Assembly (NCBI RefSeq): GCF_040120695.1
Contig: NZ_JBEEAC010000019.1
Location: forward strand, 62,001 to 126,000
Length of the DNA: 64,000 bases
Reading direction: 5' to 3'
Origin: Plantactinospora sp040120695
GTDB lineage: Bacteria > Actinomycetota > Actinomycetes > Mycobacteriales > Micromonosporaceae
Shown: one piece after another, positions 40,886 to 52,005 of the stretch
How positions within the stretch are numbered: position 1 is the stretch's first letter
Layout of the letters: each line of letters begins with the position of its first letter
Notes under the pieces: model-generated
What the model saw: only the letters and a program-made list of their open reading frames with translations
The model's database searches: none
What the model was told of the DNA's origin: nothing
Position numbers and translations under genes: made by a program

Positions 40886-41122
40886 ATGCGAATCAGCAAC
40901 TGGTTCGAGTCGCAGGAGCGCTGGAGGCGGGGTGCGGCAACGCCCGGCCTCCGGCCTCGCCAGAAGGTGAGAGTGACCGTGGTTCTCCGCATCTTGTTGA
41001 TCGCGCTCGGCGGCCTGCTCCCGGGCTTCGCGCTCGGACTCCTCGCGTTCCGGGCCAAGTCCCGCTGGTGTCCGCGCTGCGGCGAGTCCACCCACGCCAT
41101 CCACCGGACCCAGACCCGATGA
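40886..41122 (+). CDS. Small membrane protein with a CPRCG zinc-ribbon tail
   Basis: 78 aa from ATG 40886. One hydrophobic segment, VLRILLIALGGLLPGFALGLL (about 33-53), is followed by SRWCPRCGESTHAIHRTQ; only one CxxC is present, so zinc would need a dimer or the trailing histidines. An internal GTG just before the membrane helix is an alternative start. Its stop overlaps the start of the XRE regulator (ATGA), suggesting a paired function, perhaps membrane sensing. Confidence 0.6.
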   Translation: MRISNWFESQERWRRGAATPGLRPRQKVRVTVVLRILLIALGGLLPGFALGLLAFRAKSRWCPRCGESTHAIHRTQTR

Positions 41123-42351
41123 CCACACCGGATCCGCCCGACCGCACCGACCTCCCCATCGGGCGCCGCGTCGCCCAACTCCGTACCCGACTCGGCATGA
41201 CCCAACAGGTATTCGCCGACCGACTCGGCAGATCGAAGAGCTGGGTCGACAAGATCGAGCGTGGCGTGCGTACCCTCGATCGGCTCTCCGTCATCGAAGC
41301 CGTCGCCGCCGTCCTCGGCGTCGACCCGGAAGTCCTACTCCCCCATCCCACCCACCGCGCACCCGCCACCGGCCTCACCGTCGCCATCGAACGCGTCCGC
41401 GCCGCACTCGCCTGCTACCCCACCCCCGCCACCACCACCGACGAACCCCAGCAACCCTCGCCGCCGGCACACCTCGACAGCCGGCTAAGGCACGCCTGGG
41501 CCGCCTACCGACACGCCCACCACCCACAGGTGATGCGGCTGCTACCCGATCTGCTCACCGACATCCGGCACGCCGAGACGACCGCCGGCACCGAACACAC
41601 CGCCGATCTTCTGGTACGCGTCTACCGCCTCGCCGCCCAAACCCTGGTCAAGCTCGACGCCGCCGACCTGGCCTGGCTCGCCGCCGATCGGGCGATGGCC
41701 GCCACCGGAGGCGACCCACGGCGTACCGCCGTCGCCGCCGTCCCGCTCGCCCAGGCACTACGCGCGCTGGACCGGGGACGGCTCGCGATGGCCGCCACCA
41801 TCACCGCCGCCCACCGCCTCCTCCCCGCACACTCCCGCGCCACCACACCGAACGATCTCGCCCTGGCGGGCACCCTGCTCGCCGAGGCCGCCATCGCCGC
41901 CGCCAGCTGCGCCGACGCCACCGCCGCACACGACCTCGCCAACCGCGCCACCCGACTCGCCACCGCCCTCGGCGACCATCCCCGCCCCGACAACGGCGAT
42001 CTCGGATTCGGCCCCACCACCGTCGACCTCGCCCGCGCCCTGATCGCCACCGAACTCGGCGACAGTCAGCAGGCCATCGCCACCCACCAGCACGCCACCG
42101 CCAGCGGCGCCTGGAACCGGCTACCCGCCGAACACCGGGCAGCTCACCTGATCGACATCGTCCGCGCCCACCTCGACGCCGGCGACCCGCAGGCAGCCGG
42201 ACGCGCCCTCGTCACCGCCGACCGCATCGCCCCGGCCGAGACCCGTACCCGCCCCACCGCCCGCGCCGCGCTGACCGCCGTACTCCGCACCGGCCCCACC
42301 CCCGCCGACGTCACCCGACTCGCCGCCACCGTCGGCCTGACCCGACGGTGA
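41119..42351 (+). CDS. XRE-family regulator with helical C-terminal repeats
   Basis: 410 aa from ATG 41119. The N-terminal Cro/CI HTH (about 15-75) reads VAQLRTRLGMTQQVFADRLG, then SKSWVDKIERGVRTLDRLS. The remainder is Ala-rich helical (TPR-like), containing HDLANRATRLATALGDH and VDLARALIATELGDSQQAIA. It is translationally coupled to the small zinc-ribbon membrane gene. Typical actinobacterial regulator; targets unknown. Confidence 0.88.
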   Translation: MTTPDPPDRTDLPIGRRVAQLRTRLGMTQQVFADRLGRSKSWVDKIERGVRTLDRLSVIEAVAAVLGVDPEVLLPHPTHRAPATGLTVAIERVRAALACYPTPATTTDEPQQPSPPAHLDSRLRHAWAAYRHAHHPQVMRLLPDLLTDIRHAETTAGTEHTADLLVRVYRLAAQTLVKLDAADLAWLAADRAMAATGGDPRRTAVAAVPLAQALRALDRGRLAMAATITAAHRLLPAHSRATTPNDLALAGTLLAEAAIAAASCADATAAHDLANRATRLATALGDHPRPDNGDLGFGPTTVDLARALIATELGDSQQAIATHQHATASGAWNRLPAEHRAAHLIDIVRAHLDAGDPQAAGRALVTADRIAPAETRTRPTARAALTAVLRTGPTPADVTRLAATVGLTRR

Positions 42352-42435
42352 CCGCAGCACGCCACGACACCCACCAGCTCTTCACCGTCATCGGAAGCAC
42401 CTGACCCAACGTGCGAACCGACCCGGGCATCGGCA

Positions 42436-44649
<2,214 letters not shown>

Positions 44650-44762
44650 GTCTGTCCTTCCTGTCTCGGTCTGCTAACTGATTCCCCCTCCCATTGGTTG
44701 CTTTGGCCTGGCGCGGTGTCCGTCGGTCCGAGCGACCCTGCCTACTCGTCCTCGGCTCGTTC

Positions 44763-46268
44763 CTACTCGTCCTCGGCGAAGACGACGTCCCGGCGCTTGC
44801 GGATCGCCGGCAGGATGGCGAGGACGAGCGCCGCCACGGTCACGGCCAGCAGCACCGCGGAGATCGGCCGGGTCACGAAGACCGACGCGTCGCCGCGGGA
44901 GATGATCAGCGCCCGCCGCAGGTTCTCTTCGAGCAGCGGTCCGAGGACGAAGCCGAGCAGCAGCGGCGCCGGCTCACACCCGCACTTGATCAGGACGTAG
45001 CCGAGGATCCCGAAGAACACGATCGCGTAGACGTCGTAGGCGTTCAGACTCAGCGAGTACGTGCCGATCGCCGCGAACAGGATGATCATCGGGAACAGCA
45101 CCTGGTACGGGATGCGCAGCATGCGTACCCAGACACCGATCAGTGGCAGGTTCAGCAGCACGAGCAGCACGTTGCCGATCCACATCGACGCGATCAGTCC
45201 CCAGAACAGCGCCGGTTCGTCGGTGATGACGTTCGGGCCGGGAGTGATGCCGTGCACGATGAAGGCGCCGACCATCAGTGCCATCACCGGGTGGGCGGGC
45301 AGCCCCAGGGTGAGCAGCGGGATGAACGACGTCTGTGCGGCGGCGTTGTTCGCCGACTCGGGGCCGGCGACGCCTTCGATCGCGCCGCGCCCGAACTCCT
45401 GCGGCCGCCCTGACACCCGCTTCTCGACGGCGTACGAGGTGAACGAGGCCAGCACGTGACCCCCGCCGGGCAGTACCCCGAGGGCGGAGCCGAGGCCGGT
45501 GCCCCGCAGGATCGGGCCGACGATCCGGCGCCGGTCCTCCGCGGTCGGCCAGAGGTTCGTCACCCTGCCCACCACGGCCGAGCGGGTCTGCTCGTTCTCC
45601 AGGTTCCGCAGGATCTCGGCCACCCCGAACATGCCGACGGCGACCGACACGAACTCGATGCCGCCGTACAGTTCGCGCTGGTCGAAGACGAACCGGGGGG
45701 TACCGGTGTAGATGTCCTGGCCGACCGTGCCGAGCAGGACGCCGAGGGCGATCATCGCCAGTGCCTTGAGCGCCGAGCCGCGCGCCAGCGCGATCGACAC
45801 GATCAGGCCGAACAGCACCAGCGAGAAGTACTCGGCCGGGCCGAACCGCAGCGCGACACTGGCCAGCGGCGGGGCGGCGACGGCCAGCGCGACGGTGGCC
45901 ACCGTACCCGCGAAGAAGGAGCCGATCGCGGCGACGGCCAGCGCCGGCCCGGCCCGGCCCTGTTTGGCCATCTCGTGACCGTCGAGCGCGGTGACCGCCG
46001 CCGACGACTCACCGGGCAGGTTGATCAGGATGGCCGTGGTCGAGCCGCCGTACTGCGCGCCGTAGTAGATGCCGGCCAACATGATCAGCGCGGTCACCGG
46101 CTCGAAGCTGAAGGTGATCGGCAGCAGCATCGCCACCGTCGCCGTCGGCCCGATGCCGGGCAGCACGCCGACCGCCGTCCCGAGCAGTACCCCCAGGAAG
46201 CAGTAGAGGACGTTCTGGACCAGGAAGGCGGTCGAGAAGCCCAGCGCCAGGTTTTCTAGAAGTTCCAT
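44763..46268 (-). CDS. tctA: Tripartite tricarboxylate transporter large membrane subunit TctA
   Basis: 501 aa with 11-12 helices. Family motifs are GTAVGVLPGIGPTATVAMLLP near 31-51 and YYGAQYGGSTTAILINLPGE near 69-88, and PGGGHVLASF lies near 265. It forms the permease with TctB and receives citrate or related acids from TctC. It is last in tctC-tctB-tctA, 63 bases after tctB. Its C terminus is charged (RKRRDVVFAEDE). Confidence 0.95.
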   Translation of the reverse strand: MELLENLALGFSTAFLVQNVLYCFLGVLLGTAVGVLPGIGPTATVAMLLPITFSFEPVTALIMLAGIYYGAQYGGSTTAILINLPGESSAAVTALDGHEMAKQGRAGPALAVAAIGSFFAGTVATVALAVAAPPLASVALRFGPAEYFSLVLFGLIVSIALARGSALKALAMIALGVLLGTVGQDIYTGTPRFVFDQRELYGGIEFVSVAVGMFGVAEILRNLENEQTRSAVVGRVTNLWPTAEDRRRIVGPILRGTGLGSALGVLPGGGHVLASFTSYAVEKRVSGRPQEFGRGAIEGVAGPESANNAAAQTSFIPLLTLGLPAHPVMALMVGAFIVHGITPGPNVITDEPALFWGLIASMWIGNVLLVLLNLPLIGVWVRMLRIPYQVLFPMIILFAAIGTYSLSLNAYDVYAIVFFGILGYVLIKCGCEPAPLLLGFVLGPLLEENLRRALIISRGDASVFVTRPISAVLLAVTVAALVLAILPAIRKRRDVVFAEDE

Positions 46269-46331
46269 GCCTCGTTCCGGTGATGTGTCAGAACCGGATG
46301 GTGCGTCGGACCCGGATGGTGCGTCAGTGCG

Positions 46332-46793
46332 TCAGAACTGGAGCCACGGGCCCCACAGCGGGATCCGCAACTGGAGTCCGACGACGAAGATGAGCGTGCT
46401 GGCGACGGTCAGCACGGCGGCCACGGCCACCGCCGTCAGCGGCCGGACGCGCCGGCTCGCCAGGGTGGTGAGCAGGGCGGTCACCGCCGAGGTCGGGACG
46501 AACCCGAGCCGCCGGACCGTGAGTCCGAAGAACACGACCGCGAGCACGATCGCGGCCAGCGCACGCCAGGGAACCGTCCCGAACGAGGCCACCTCGCCTG
46601 CGACGAACCCCTTGACGACGATCGCCAGCCCCAGGGCGGCCACGATCGCGCCCACCAGCAGCGGAAAGTAGCCGGGGCCCATCCGCAGCAGGGAGCCCAG
46701 CTCGTAGCCGCGCGCGCCCACCATGAACGCGGCGCCGATCAGGACGAAGACTCCCCCGGCCAGGATGTCCGGGAGGGAGCGACGACGCTCCAC
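46332..46793 (-). CDS. tctB: Tripartite tricarboxylate transporter small membrane subunit TctB
   Basis: 153 aa with four membrane helices; DILAGGVFVLIGAAFMVGARGYELGSLLRMGPGYFP is characteristic (GxxxRMGPGYFP). Start GTG 46793, one base after the tctC stop. The short gap to tctA (46269-46331) holds two copies of ccggatggtgcgtc with an 18-base period. Confidence 0.92.
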   Translation of the reverse strand: MERRRSLPDILAGGVFVLIGAAFMVGARGYELGSLLRMGPGYFPLLVGAIVAALGLAIVVKGFVAGEVASFGTVPWRALAAIVLAVVFFGLTVRRLGFVPTSAVTALLTTLASRRVRPLTAVAVAAVLTVASTLIFVVGLQLRIPLWGPWLQF

Positions 46794-46794
46794 C

Positions 46795-47817
46795 TCAGGA
46801 GACCCCGACCCCGGCGTCAGCGATGATCTTCGACCAGGTGCCGAGCTGCTCCTCGAGGTGCGCCCGGTGCGCCTGCGGAGTCGCGTCCTCGGCCGGCACC
46901 GGGGCGGTGCCGAGTTTGGCCATCTGGTCGATCACTGCCTGGTCGGCCAGGGCCGCCTTCAGCGCCTCGGAGAGCTTCTGGACGATCTCCTCCGGGGTGT
47001 CGGCCGGCACGTAGAGGCCGTGCCAGACGCTGACCTGGAGCTGCGGCAGCCCGGCCTCGGCCGTGGTGGGCAGGTCGGGCAAACTCTTCACCCGCTCCGG
47101 GGTGGTGACCGCGTACGCCTTCACCTTGCCCGCGGAGATCTGGCCGCTGGTGTTCGTGGTCTGGTCGCACATGAAGTCGACCTGGCCGCCGACGAGGTCG
47201 GTCAGCGCGGGACCGGTCCCCTCGTACGGGACCTCCTGGAGCTTGACCCCGGCGGCCTCCTGGAACAGCAGCCCGCACAGGTGGGACGCGGCACCGATGC
47301 CGGCGTTGGCCAGGGTGACCTTGTCCGCGTTCGCCTTCACGTGGCTGACCAGGTCCGGCAACGTCGCGGGCGCGAAGTCCTTGCGGGCCACGATCGTCAT
47401 CGGCACCTCGGTGACGAGCCCGACCGTCTCGAAGTCCTCGACCGGCTTGTAGCCGAGGTTCTTGTACAGGGCGGGTGCGGTGGACATTCCGATGTGGTGC
47501 ATCAGCACCGTGTAGCCGTCGGGCTCGGCCCGCGCGACCTCGCCGGCGCCGACCGTACCGCCGGCACCCTCGACGTTCTGGATGACGATCTTGCCACCGA
47601 GTTGCTTGGCCATCGGGTCGGCGATCATGCGGGTGACGGTGTCCGTCGGGCCGCCCGCGCTGAACGGTACGACGATCGTGATGTTCTGGTCCGGATAGTT
47701 CCCGGCGTCGCCTCCACCGCCCGCGCCCCCGTTGTCGGCGCAGGCCGCGACGAGCGAGACGACGCCGATCGCGGCGATCGTCCGCGCAACAGCCCGGTGC
47801 CTGGTGGTCGTTCCCAT
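46795..47817 (-). CDS. tctC: Tripartite tricarboxylate receptor lipoprotein TctC
   Basis: 340 aa from ATG 47817. The lipoprotein signal ends in SLVAACADN (lipobox LVAAC, Cys26), followed by a Gly-rich linker. The TctC/Bug fold begins at YPDQNITIVVPFSAGGPTDT; the second hallmark ADKVTLANAGIGAASHLCG follows near 172. It binds the carboxylate substrate outside the cell. First gene of tctCBA, divergent from a TctD/TctE-like pair. Confidence 0.95.
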   Translation of the reverse strand: MGTTTRHRAVARTIAAIGVVSLVAACADNGGAGGGGDAGNYPDQNITIVVPFSAGGPTDTVTRMIADPMAKQLGGKIVIQNVEGAGGTVGAGEVARAEPDGYTVLMHHIGMSTAPALYKNLGYKPVEDFETVGLVTEVPMTIVARKDFAPATLPDLVSHVKANADKVTLANAGIGAASHLCGLLFQEAAGVKLQEVPYEGTGPALTDLVGGQVDFMCDQTTNTSGQISAGKVKAYAVTTPERVKSLPDLPTTAEAGLPQLQVSVWHGLYVPADTPEEIVQKLSEALKAALADQAVIDQMAKLGTAPVPAEDATPQAHRAHLEEQLGTWSKIIADAGVGVS

Positions 47818-48019
47818 ATCGCGGCCTCCTCCGTGCAGCGCGCAACCGTCGGCGGGTACGCGGCCCCAGTCTCGGCCGACATGGCCGCGGATGGTGTCAG
47901 AGAAATCCCAAGGAATGCGTCGGATGTCAGAGAAATCCCAAGAACTCGGGAGGGGACGTGAATACCTCCCGGAGTTCGAGGCAGACGCGAGCGTCGATCC
48001 GGCCGTACAATCCGCCGGT
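47818..48019. promoter_or_regulatory. Divergent control region between tctC and the two-component genes
   Basis: An 18-bp direct repeat, tgtcagagaaatcccaag, occurs perfectly at 47895-47912 and 47925-47942, a 30-base period (three helical turns), as expected for tandem binding of an OmpR-type regulator. A good -10 (tacaat, 48006-48011) lies only eight bases before the regulator's ATG, so that mRNA may be leaderless; no ribosome site is visible. Confidence 0.65.
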
Positions 48020-48703
48020 ATGCGGATCACCGTCATCGAGGATGACGACCGCGTGGCGCGCGGTCTGGTGACCGTCCTGGCCCAGGCGGGCTTCGAGGTC
48101 CACCGCATCGCCACCGCCGCCGAGGCCGGGCGTGCCGCCTCGTCCGACGTCGTCCTCGTCGACCTGGGCCTGCCCGACGGCGACGGACTCGACGTGATCC
48201 GCAGGCTGCGCGACCGGCCGGAGACCGCCGTCATCGCGGTGACCGCCCGGTCCGAGGAGCACGAGCGGGTCCGTGGCCTGCGCGCCGGTGCCGACGACTA
48301 CATCGTGAAGCCGTTCGGCATCCCCGAACTGCTGGCCCGGATCGACGCCGTGCTGCGGCGCACCCGGGCGGCCCGGGCCATGGGCCACCCCGACGAGCCG
48401 CTCGTGCGGGGTCCGCTGCGGATCGGCGTCGGCACCCGCGAGGTCACCGTCGGCGGCACGCCGGTGACGCTCACCCGCAAGGAGTTCGAGCTGATCCTGC
48501 TGCTGGCCCGGCGGGCGCCGAACGTGGTCAACCGGGACGCGATACTGGACCAGATCTGGGGCGCCACCTGGGAGTCCTCCAGCCGGACCCTGGACACCCA
48601 CATCGCGGCGCTGCGGCACAAGCTCGGACCGGAGGTACCCATCCGGACGATCCACGGGGTCGGCTATCGGCTCCTGGCCGACCAGCCGGAGCTGATCGGC
48701 TGA
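48020..48703 (+). CDS. OmpR-family response regulator, TctD-like
   Basis: 227 aa. Receiver domain: VIEDDDRVARGLV with acidic pocket, phosphorylation Asp in VLVDLGLPDGDGL (about residue 50), Thr in AVTARSEEHE and Lys in YIVKPFGI. C-terminal winged helix: LTRKEFELILLLARRAPNVV and SRTLDTHIAALRHKLG. Six bases upstream of the histidine kinase. The divergent tctCBA operon and the direct repeat before it suggest that it controls tricarboxylate uptake. Confidence 0.93.
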   Translation: MRITVIEDDDRVARGLVTVLAQAGFEVHRIATAAEAGRAASSDVVLVDLGLPDGDGLDVIRRLRDRPETAVIAVTARSEEHERVRGLRAGADDYIVKPFGIPELLARIDAVLRRTRAARAMGHPDEPLVRGPLRIGVGTREVTVGGTPVTLTRKEFELILLLARRAPNVVNRDAILDQIWGATWESSSRTLDTHIAALRHKLGPEVPIRTIHGVGYRLLADQPELIG

Positions 48704-48709
48704 CCCGCC

Positions 48710-50191
48710 GTGCACCGTCGCCTGCTCGCCGTCCTGGTGCCCCTCGCGGTGCTGCTCGTCACCGCGCTCGGGGTGCCGCTCGGCATCACCGTCGCCGAGC
48801 GGGAGATGCAGGAGACCTACGTCGACCGACTGGGCGACGTCGGCCGGTACGCCTCGCTGGCCGAGACCGCGCTCTCGACCGGGCGTACCGAGGCGCTCCA
48901 GCAGGAACTGACGCGCTACCACGAGCTGTACGGCATCCCGGTCGCGGTGATCGACACGTCGGGTACGGTGCTGCTCGGGCCGGCCGGCGCGTACCAGGCG
49001 GCGGCGCGCTCCGAGCCGGCGCTGCCCCGGATCGTGACCGCGGCGCTGGCCGGGGCGAGGTCCGAACCGTCCGGGGAATGGGCACCGTGGGACGACTCCG
49101 CGCTGGTGGTCGCCGAGCCGGTGGGGCGGGACAGCGAGGTCGTCGGCGCCGTCGTGACGATCTCCGACCTCTCGGCGACCCGCGACCACATCCTGATGCG
49201 GTGGGCCCAGCTCGCCGGGCTCGGGCTGCTGCCGATGCTGGCGTTGGTCGCCGTCGCCTGGCCGGTGTCGGCGTGGGTACTGCGACCGGTGCGCGGGCTC
49301 GACGCCGCGACCTCGCGGATCTCCCAGGGTGACCTCACGATCCGCGCCGACGCCGAGGCCGGCCCGGTCGAGCTGCGACGGCTGGCGCGGTCGTTCAACA
49401 CGATGATGGACGCGGTCGAGAACGCCGTACAGCGGCAGCGGGCGTTCGTCTCCGACGCGTCGCACCAGTTGCGCAACCCGCTGACCAGCCTCCGGCTCGC
49501 CGTGGAGAGCCTGGAACCGCACCTGCGACCGGACGGCGACGGGCGGCAGGTGTACGACGTCGCCGTCGAAGAGCTGAAGGCGATGCAGCGGCTGCTGAAC
49601 TCGCTCCAGGCCAGTGCACGGATGGAGAGCATGCGACCGGCGTCGCCGGTGGAGCTGGACCCGGTGCTGGCGACCCGGGTGAACCGGTGGCGTGCGTTGA
49701 CGTCGACAGCGGGGAAGACGCTGGTGGTCGACGTACCGCCGGGGCTGCGTCTGCTGGAACCGCCGGGTGGGCTGGGCAGCATCCTGGACGAGTTGATCAG
49801 CAATGCGTTGCGGCTGTCCGACGCGGAGGTGGTCCAGGTCGGCGCCCGGGTCGTCCCCGGCGGTACCGGCGACGGACCCGGCGACGGCGACGCGACCGGC
49901 GGGGTGGTCACGATCGCCGTCCGTGACGACGGTCGGGGCATCGAGGCGTCCGAGCGGGCCAAGGCGCTCCGGAGGTTCTGGCGGTCGCCACGACACCAGA
50001 ACGTGCCCGGCACCGGTCTGGGACTCGCGATCTGCGCCGACCTGGTCGGGGCGGCCGGCGGCGAGCTTCGGCTGGAGGAGGGCCTGCCGCGCCCGGACGG
50101 TTCCGGGCATGGATTCGCCGCGGTGGTCGCGCTGCCGGTCGTACCCCGGGCGACGCCGCCGGCTGCCGCCCCGGCGCCACCGCCGGCATGA
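48710..50191 (+). CDS. Sensor histidine kinase, TctE-like
   Basis: 493 aa from GTG 48710. Two membrane helices (about 4-27 and 163-185) flank an extracellular sensor domain. A HAMP linker (LRPVRGLDAATSRISQGDL) follows, then the H-box VSDASHQLRNPLTSLRL, N-box LDELISNALRLSD, DDGRGI and GTGLGLAIC. It should sense a carboxylate and phosphorylate the upstream response regulator. The C terminus is Pro/Ala-rich and its stop lies in the first unit of a tandem repeat. Confidence 0.92.
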   Translation: MHRRLLAVLVPLAVLLVTALGVPLGITVAEREMQETYVDRLGDVGRYASLAETALSTGRTEALQQELTRYHELYGIPVAVIDTSGTVLLGPAGAYQAAARSEPALPRIVTAALAGARSEPSGEWAPWDDSALVVAEPVGRDSEVVGAVVTISDLSATRDHILMRWAQLAGLGLLPMLALVAVAWPVSAWVLRPVRGLDAATSRISQGDLTIRADAEAGPVELRRLARSFNTMMDAVENAVQRQRAFVSDASHQLRNPLTSLRLAVESLEPHLRPDGDGRQVYDVAVEELKAMQRLLNSLQASARMESMRPASPVELDPVLATRVNRWRALTSTAGKTLVVDVPPGLRLLEPPGGLGSILDELISNALRLSDAEVVQVGARVVPGGTGDGPGDGDATGGVVTIAVRDDGRGIEASERAKALRRFWRSPRHQNVPGTGLGLAICADLVGAAGGELRLEEGLPRPDGSGHGFAAVVALPVVPRATPPAAAPAPPPA

Positions 50192-50350
50192 CCGCGCCGC
50201 CGACATGACCGCCACCGCCGGCATGACCGCACCGCCGACATGACCGCCACCGCCGGCATGACCGCACCGCAGGCATGACCGCACCGCAGGCATGACCGCC
50301 ACGGCCGGCATGACCGCCACCGACGACATGACCGCAGGGCCGGCGTGACC
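50187..50350. repeat. Tandem array of 17/18-bp units, nine copies
   Basis: Units beginning catgaccgc (17 or 18 bases, for example catgaccgccaccgccgg) start at 50187, 50204, 50222, 50239, 50257, 50274, 50291, 50309 and 50327, with a remnant at 50344. The array lies between the convergent ends of the kinase and TAXI genes. Mixed unit length rules out a conserved reading frame. Confidence 0.88.
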
Positions 50351-50372
50351 GAGGTCCGGGTTTCGTCGGCGG

Positions 50373-51332
50373 TCAGCGCTTGTGGTCGCGGAACCAGGCC
50401 GTCGCGCCCGGGTGCAGCGGGATCGACGCGGTGGAGATCCCGGTACGCACGTTGATCTGCCACACCTGGGGAAGGGCTTCGGCGTCGCCCCGGCCAGCCG
50501 ACGTGATCGTGCCGGCGTGCACGAAGACCGTGTCGGTGATGGCGTAGACCAGATCCTCGGGCAGGTCGTCACGGACGAGAAGCACGTTCGGCACGGCGAC
50601 GGTGCGGGTGGCCTGGACCCCGGAGTAGGCGGTCGCGGTGATCATGGCCGGTGCGTAGGGGCCGGGGTATGCCACGACGAGCCCGTCGGCCTGTTCGTCC
50701 AACGGGATCAGCCGGATCGGGTGCCGCTGCGCCAGATCCGTTATGGCGGGTGTCGGTACGCCGGTCAGCGAGAACATCGCGTCGATCTCGCCGTCGCGCA
50801 GCGCCGCCGCCGACTCGGCCTGGCTGAGGTACCGGCCCTCGGTGTCCGTCGGCCCGAGATCGAGCACCCGCAGGGACGTGAACTCCGTGCCCGAGTCGCG
50901 CGCGCCCAGGGAAACCCGTTTGCCCTCGATCTCCCGGAACTCGTCGATCGTCGAGTCGGCCATCACCACGAGATGCAGGTGACTGTCGTAGAGCCGGCAG
51001 ATCGCCGAGAGCCCCTCCGGCACCCGGCCGTCGGTGGTGATCACCGCGTCCAGGCTGGACAGCCCGAGCTGCACGTCGCCACCGAGCAGCATCCGGATGT
51101 TGTCGGTGGACGCCCCGCTCGGCACGGTGCTCACCGTGGCGCCCGGCACCTGCCGGGTGATGCGTTCGGCCAGCGCACCGCCGATGCGCCGGTACACCGC
51201 CCCCGCCGGGCCGGTGCCCAGGCGCAGGTGGACCTCGTCGACCTCGGGCTGCCGCGAACAACCGGCGAGCAGCCCTCCGGCGGCCAACAGCGCCGCCCGC
51301 CGGCTGAGCCGCAGCTCCGGGATCAGCTCCAT
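50373..51332 (-). CDS. TAXI-family solute-binding lipoprotein
   Basis: 319 aa from ATG 51332. The signal and lipobox read LLAAGGLLAGCSR (Cys25). Typical TAXI motifs: LRLGTGPAGAVYRRIGGALAE near 36, VPSGASTDNIRMLLGGDVQLG near 70, and VSLGARDSGTEFTSLRVL near 140. These proteins normally feed a fused DctQM TRAP permease, which is absent here. It may instead serve as a sensor partner for the neighbouring kinase. Confidence 0.9.
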   Translation of the reverse strand: MELIPELRLSRRAALLAAGGLLAGCSRQPEVDEVHLRLGTGPAGAVYRRIGGALAERITRQVPGATVSTVPSGASTDNIRMLLGGDVQLGLSSLDAVITTDGRVPEGLSAICRLYDSHLHLVVMADSTIDEFREIEGKRVSLGARDSGTEFTSLRVLDLGPTDTEGRYLSQAESAAALRDGEIDAMFSLTGVPTPAITDLAQRHPIRLIPLDEQADGLVVAYPGPYAPAMITATAYSGVQATRTVAVPNVLLVRDDLPEDLVYAITDTVFVHAGTITSAGRGDAEALPQVWQINVRTGISTASIPLHPGATAWFRDHKR

Positions 51333-51397
51333 GCCGAGATGGTACGGACGGAGGCTCTCCCTGGCTGCTCACCGCGGTCGCCCACGGCGTCGTCCGG

Positions 51398-51916
51398 CTA
51401 CCGGATCTGCCGCGCCGCCACGTGGAACTCCCGGCGGTACCACAGCAGTGGTTGGGCCGACGCCTGGGTACGCACCTCGACCGGCTCACCGAGCAACAGA
51501 TCGTGATCACCGGCCAGGATCCGGTCCACCCGCCGGCACCGGAACGCGGCGTGGGCGTCGGCCAGCAGCGGCACCATGGTATCGGCGCAGACGAGGAAGT
51601 CCTGCTCGGCGAAGCGGTCTATCCCCCGGGTCGCGAACCGGCGGGCAACGTGCTGATGCTGCTCGCCGAGGAGGTTCACCACGAACCAGGGTGCCTCGGC
51701 GAGCACGTCGAGGCAGCTCGACTCGTGCGCCACCCCGACCAGCACGAGGGGCGGGGTCAGCGACACCGACATGACCGAGCTCGCGGTGAACCCCCACCAC
51801 CGGCCCTCGTGATCCCGCGTCGTCACCACCGCCACGGGTGCGGCCAGGTACGACATCGCCTCCTTGAAGGCGGCGGGATCGAGACCGGCCTGGCCGCTGT
51901 ACGCCTGCAACCCCAC
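51398..51916 (-). CDS. Flavin reductase domain protein
   Basis: 172 aa from GTG 51916 with ggagg six bases upstream. FKEAMSYLAAPVAVVTTRD, then GFTASSVMSVSLTPPLVLVGV and VVNLLGEQHQHVARRF, mark the FMN-binding split-barrel family. It would supply reduced flavin to a monooxygenase; the luciferase-like enzyme at 54009-55055 in the adjacent cluster is a plausible partner. The 89-base gap to the cluster leaves open whether it belongs to it. Confidence 0.9.
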   Translation of the reverse strand: MGLQAYSGQAGLDPAAFKEAMSYLAAPVAVVTTRDHEGRWWGFTASSVMSVSLTPPLVLVGVAHESSCLDVLAEAPWFVVNLLGEQHQHVARRFATRGIDRFAEQDFLVCADTMVPLLADAHAAFRCRRVDRILAGDHDLLLGEPVEVRTQASAQPLLWYRREFHVAARQIR

Positions 51917-52005
51917 GACCTGCCTCCGTTTCGTGGATTCCGCGGACTTCCCACTTCCCCCGCCCGTGCCCGAGGTGCCCGGACCTGACCTCGGTGTCCG
52001 CACCG

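Noticed and set aside
50187..50350. CRISPR array
   Set aside because: Units are contiguous 17/18-mers with no unique spacers and there are no cas genes.
47927..50572. An 881-aa minus-strand frame across the two-component genes
   Set aside because: Antisense shadow of the response regulator and kinase, and it runs through the tandem array, giving low-complexity sequence.
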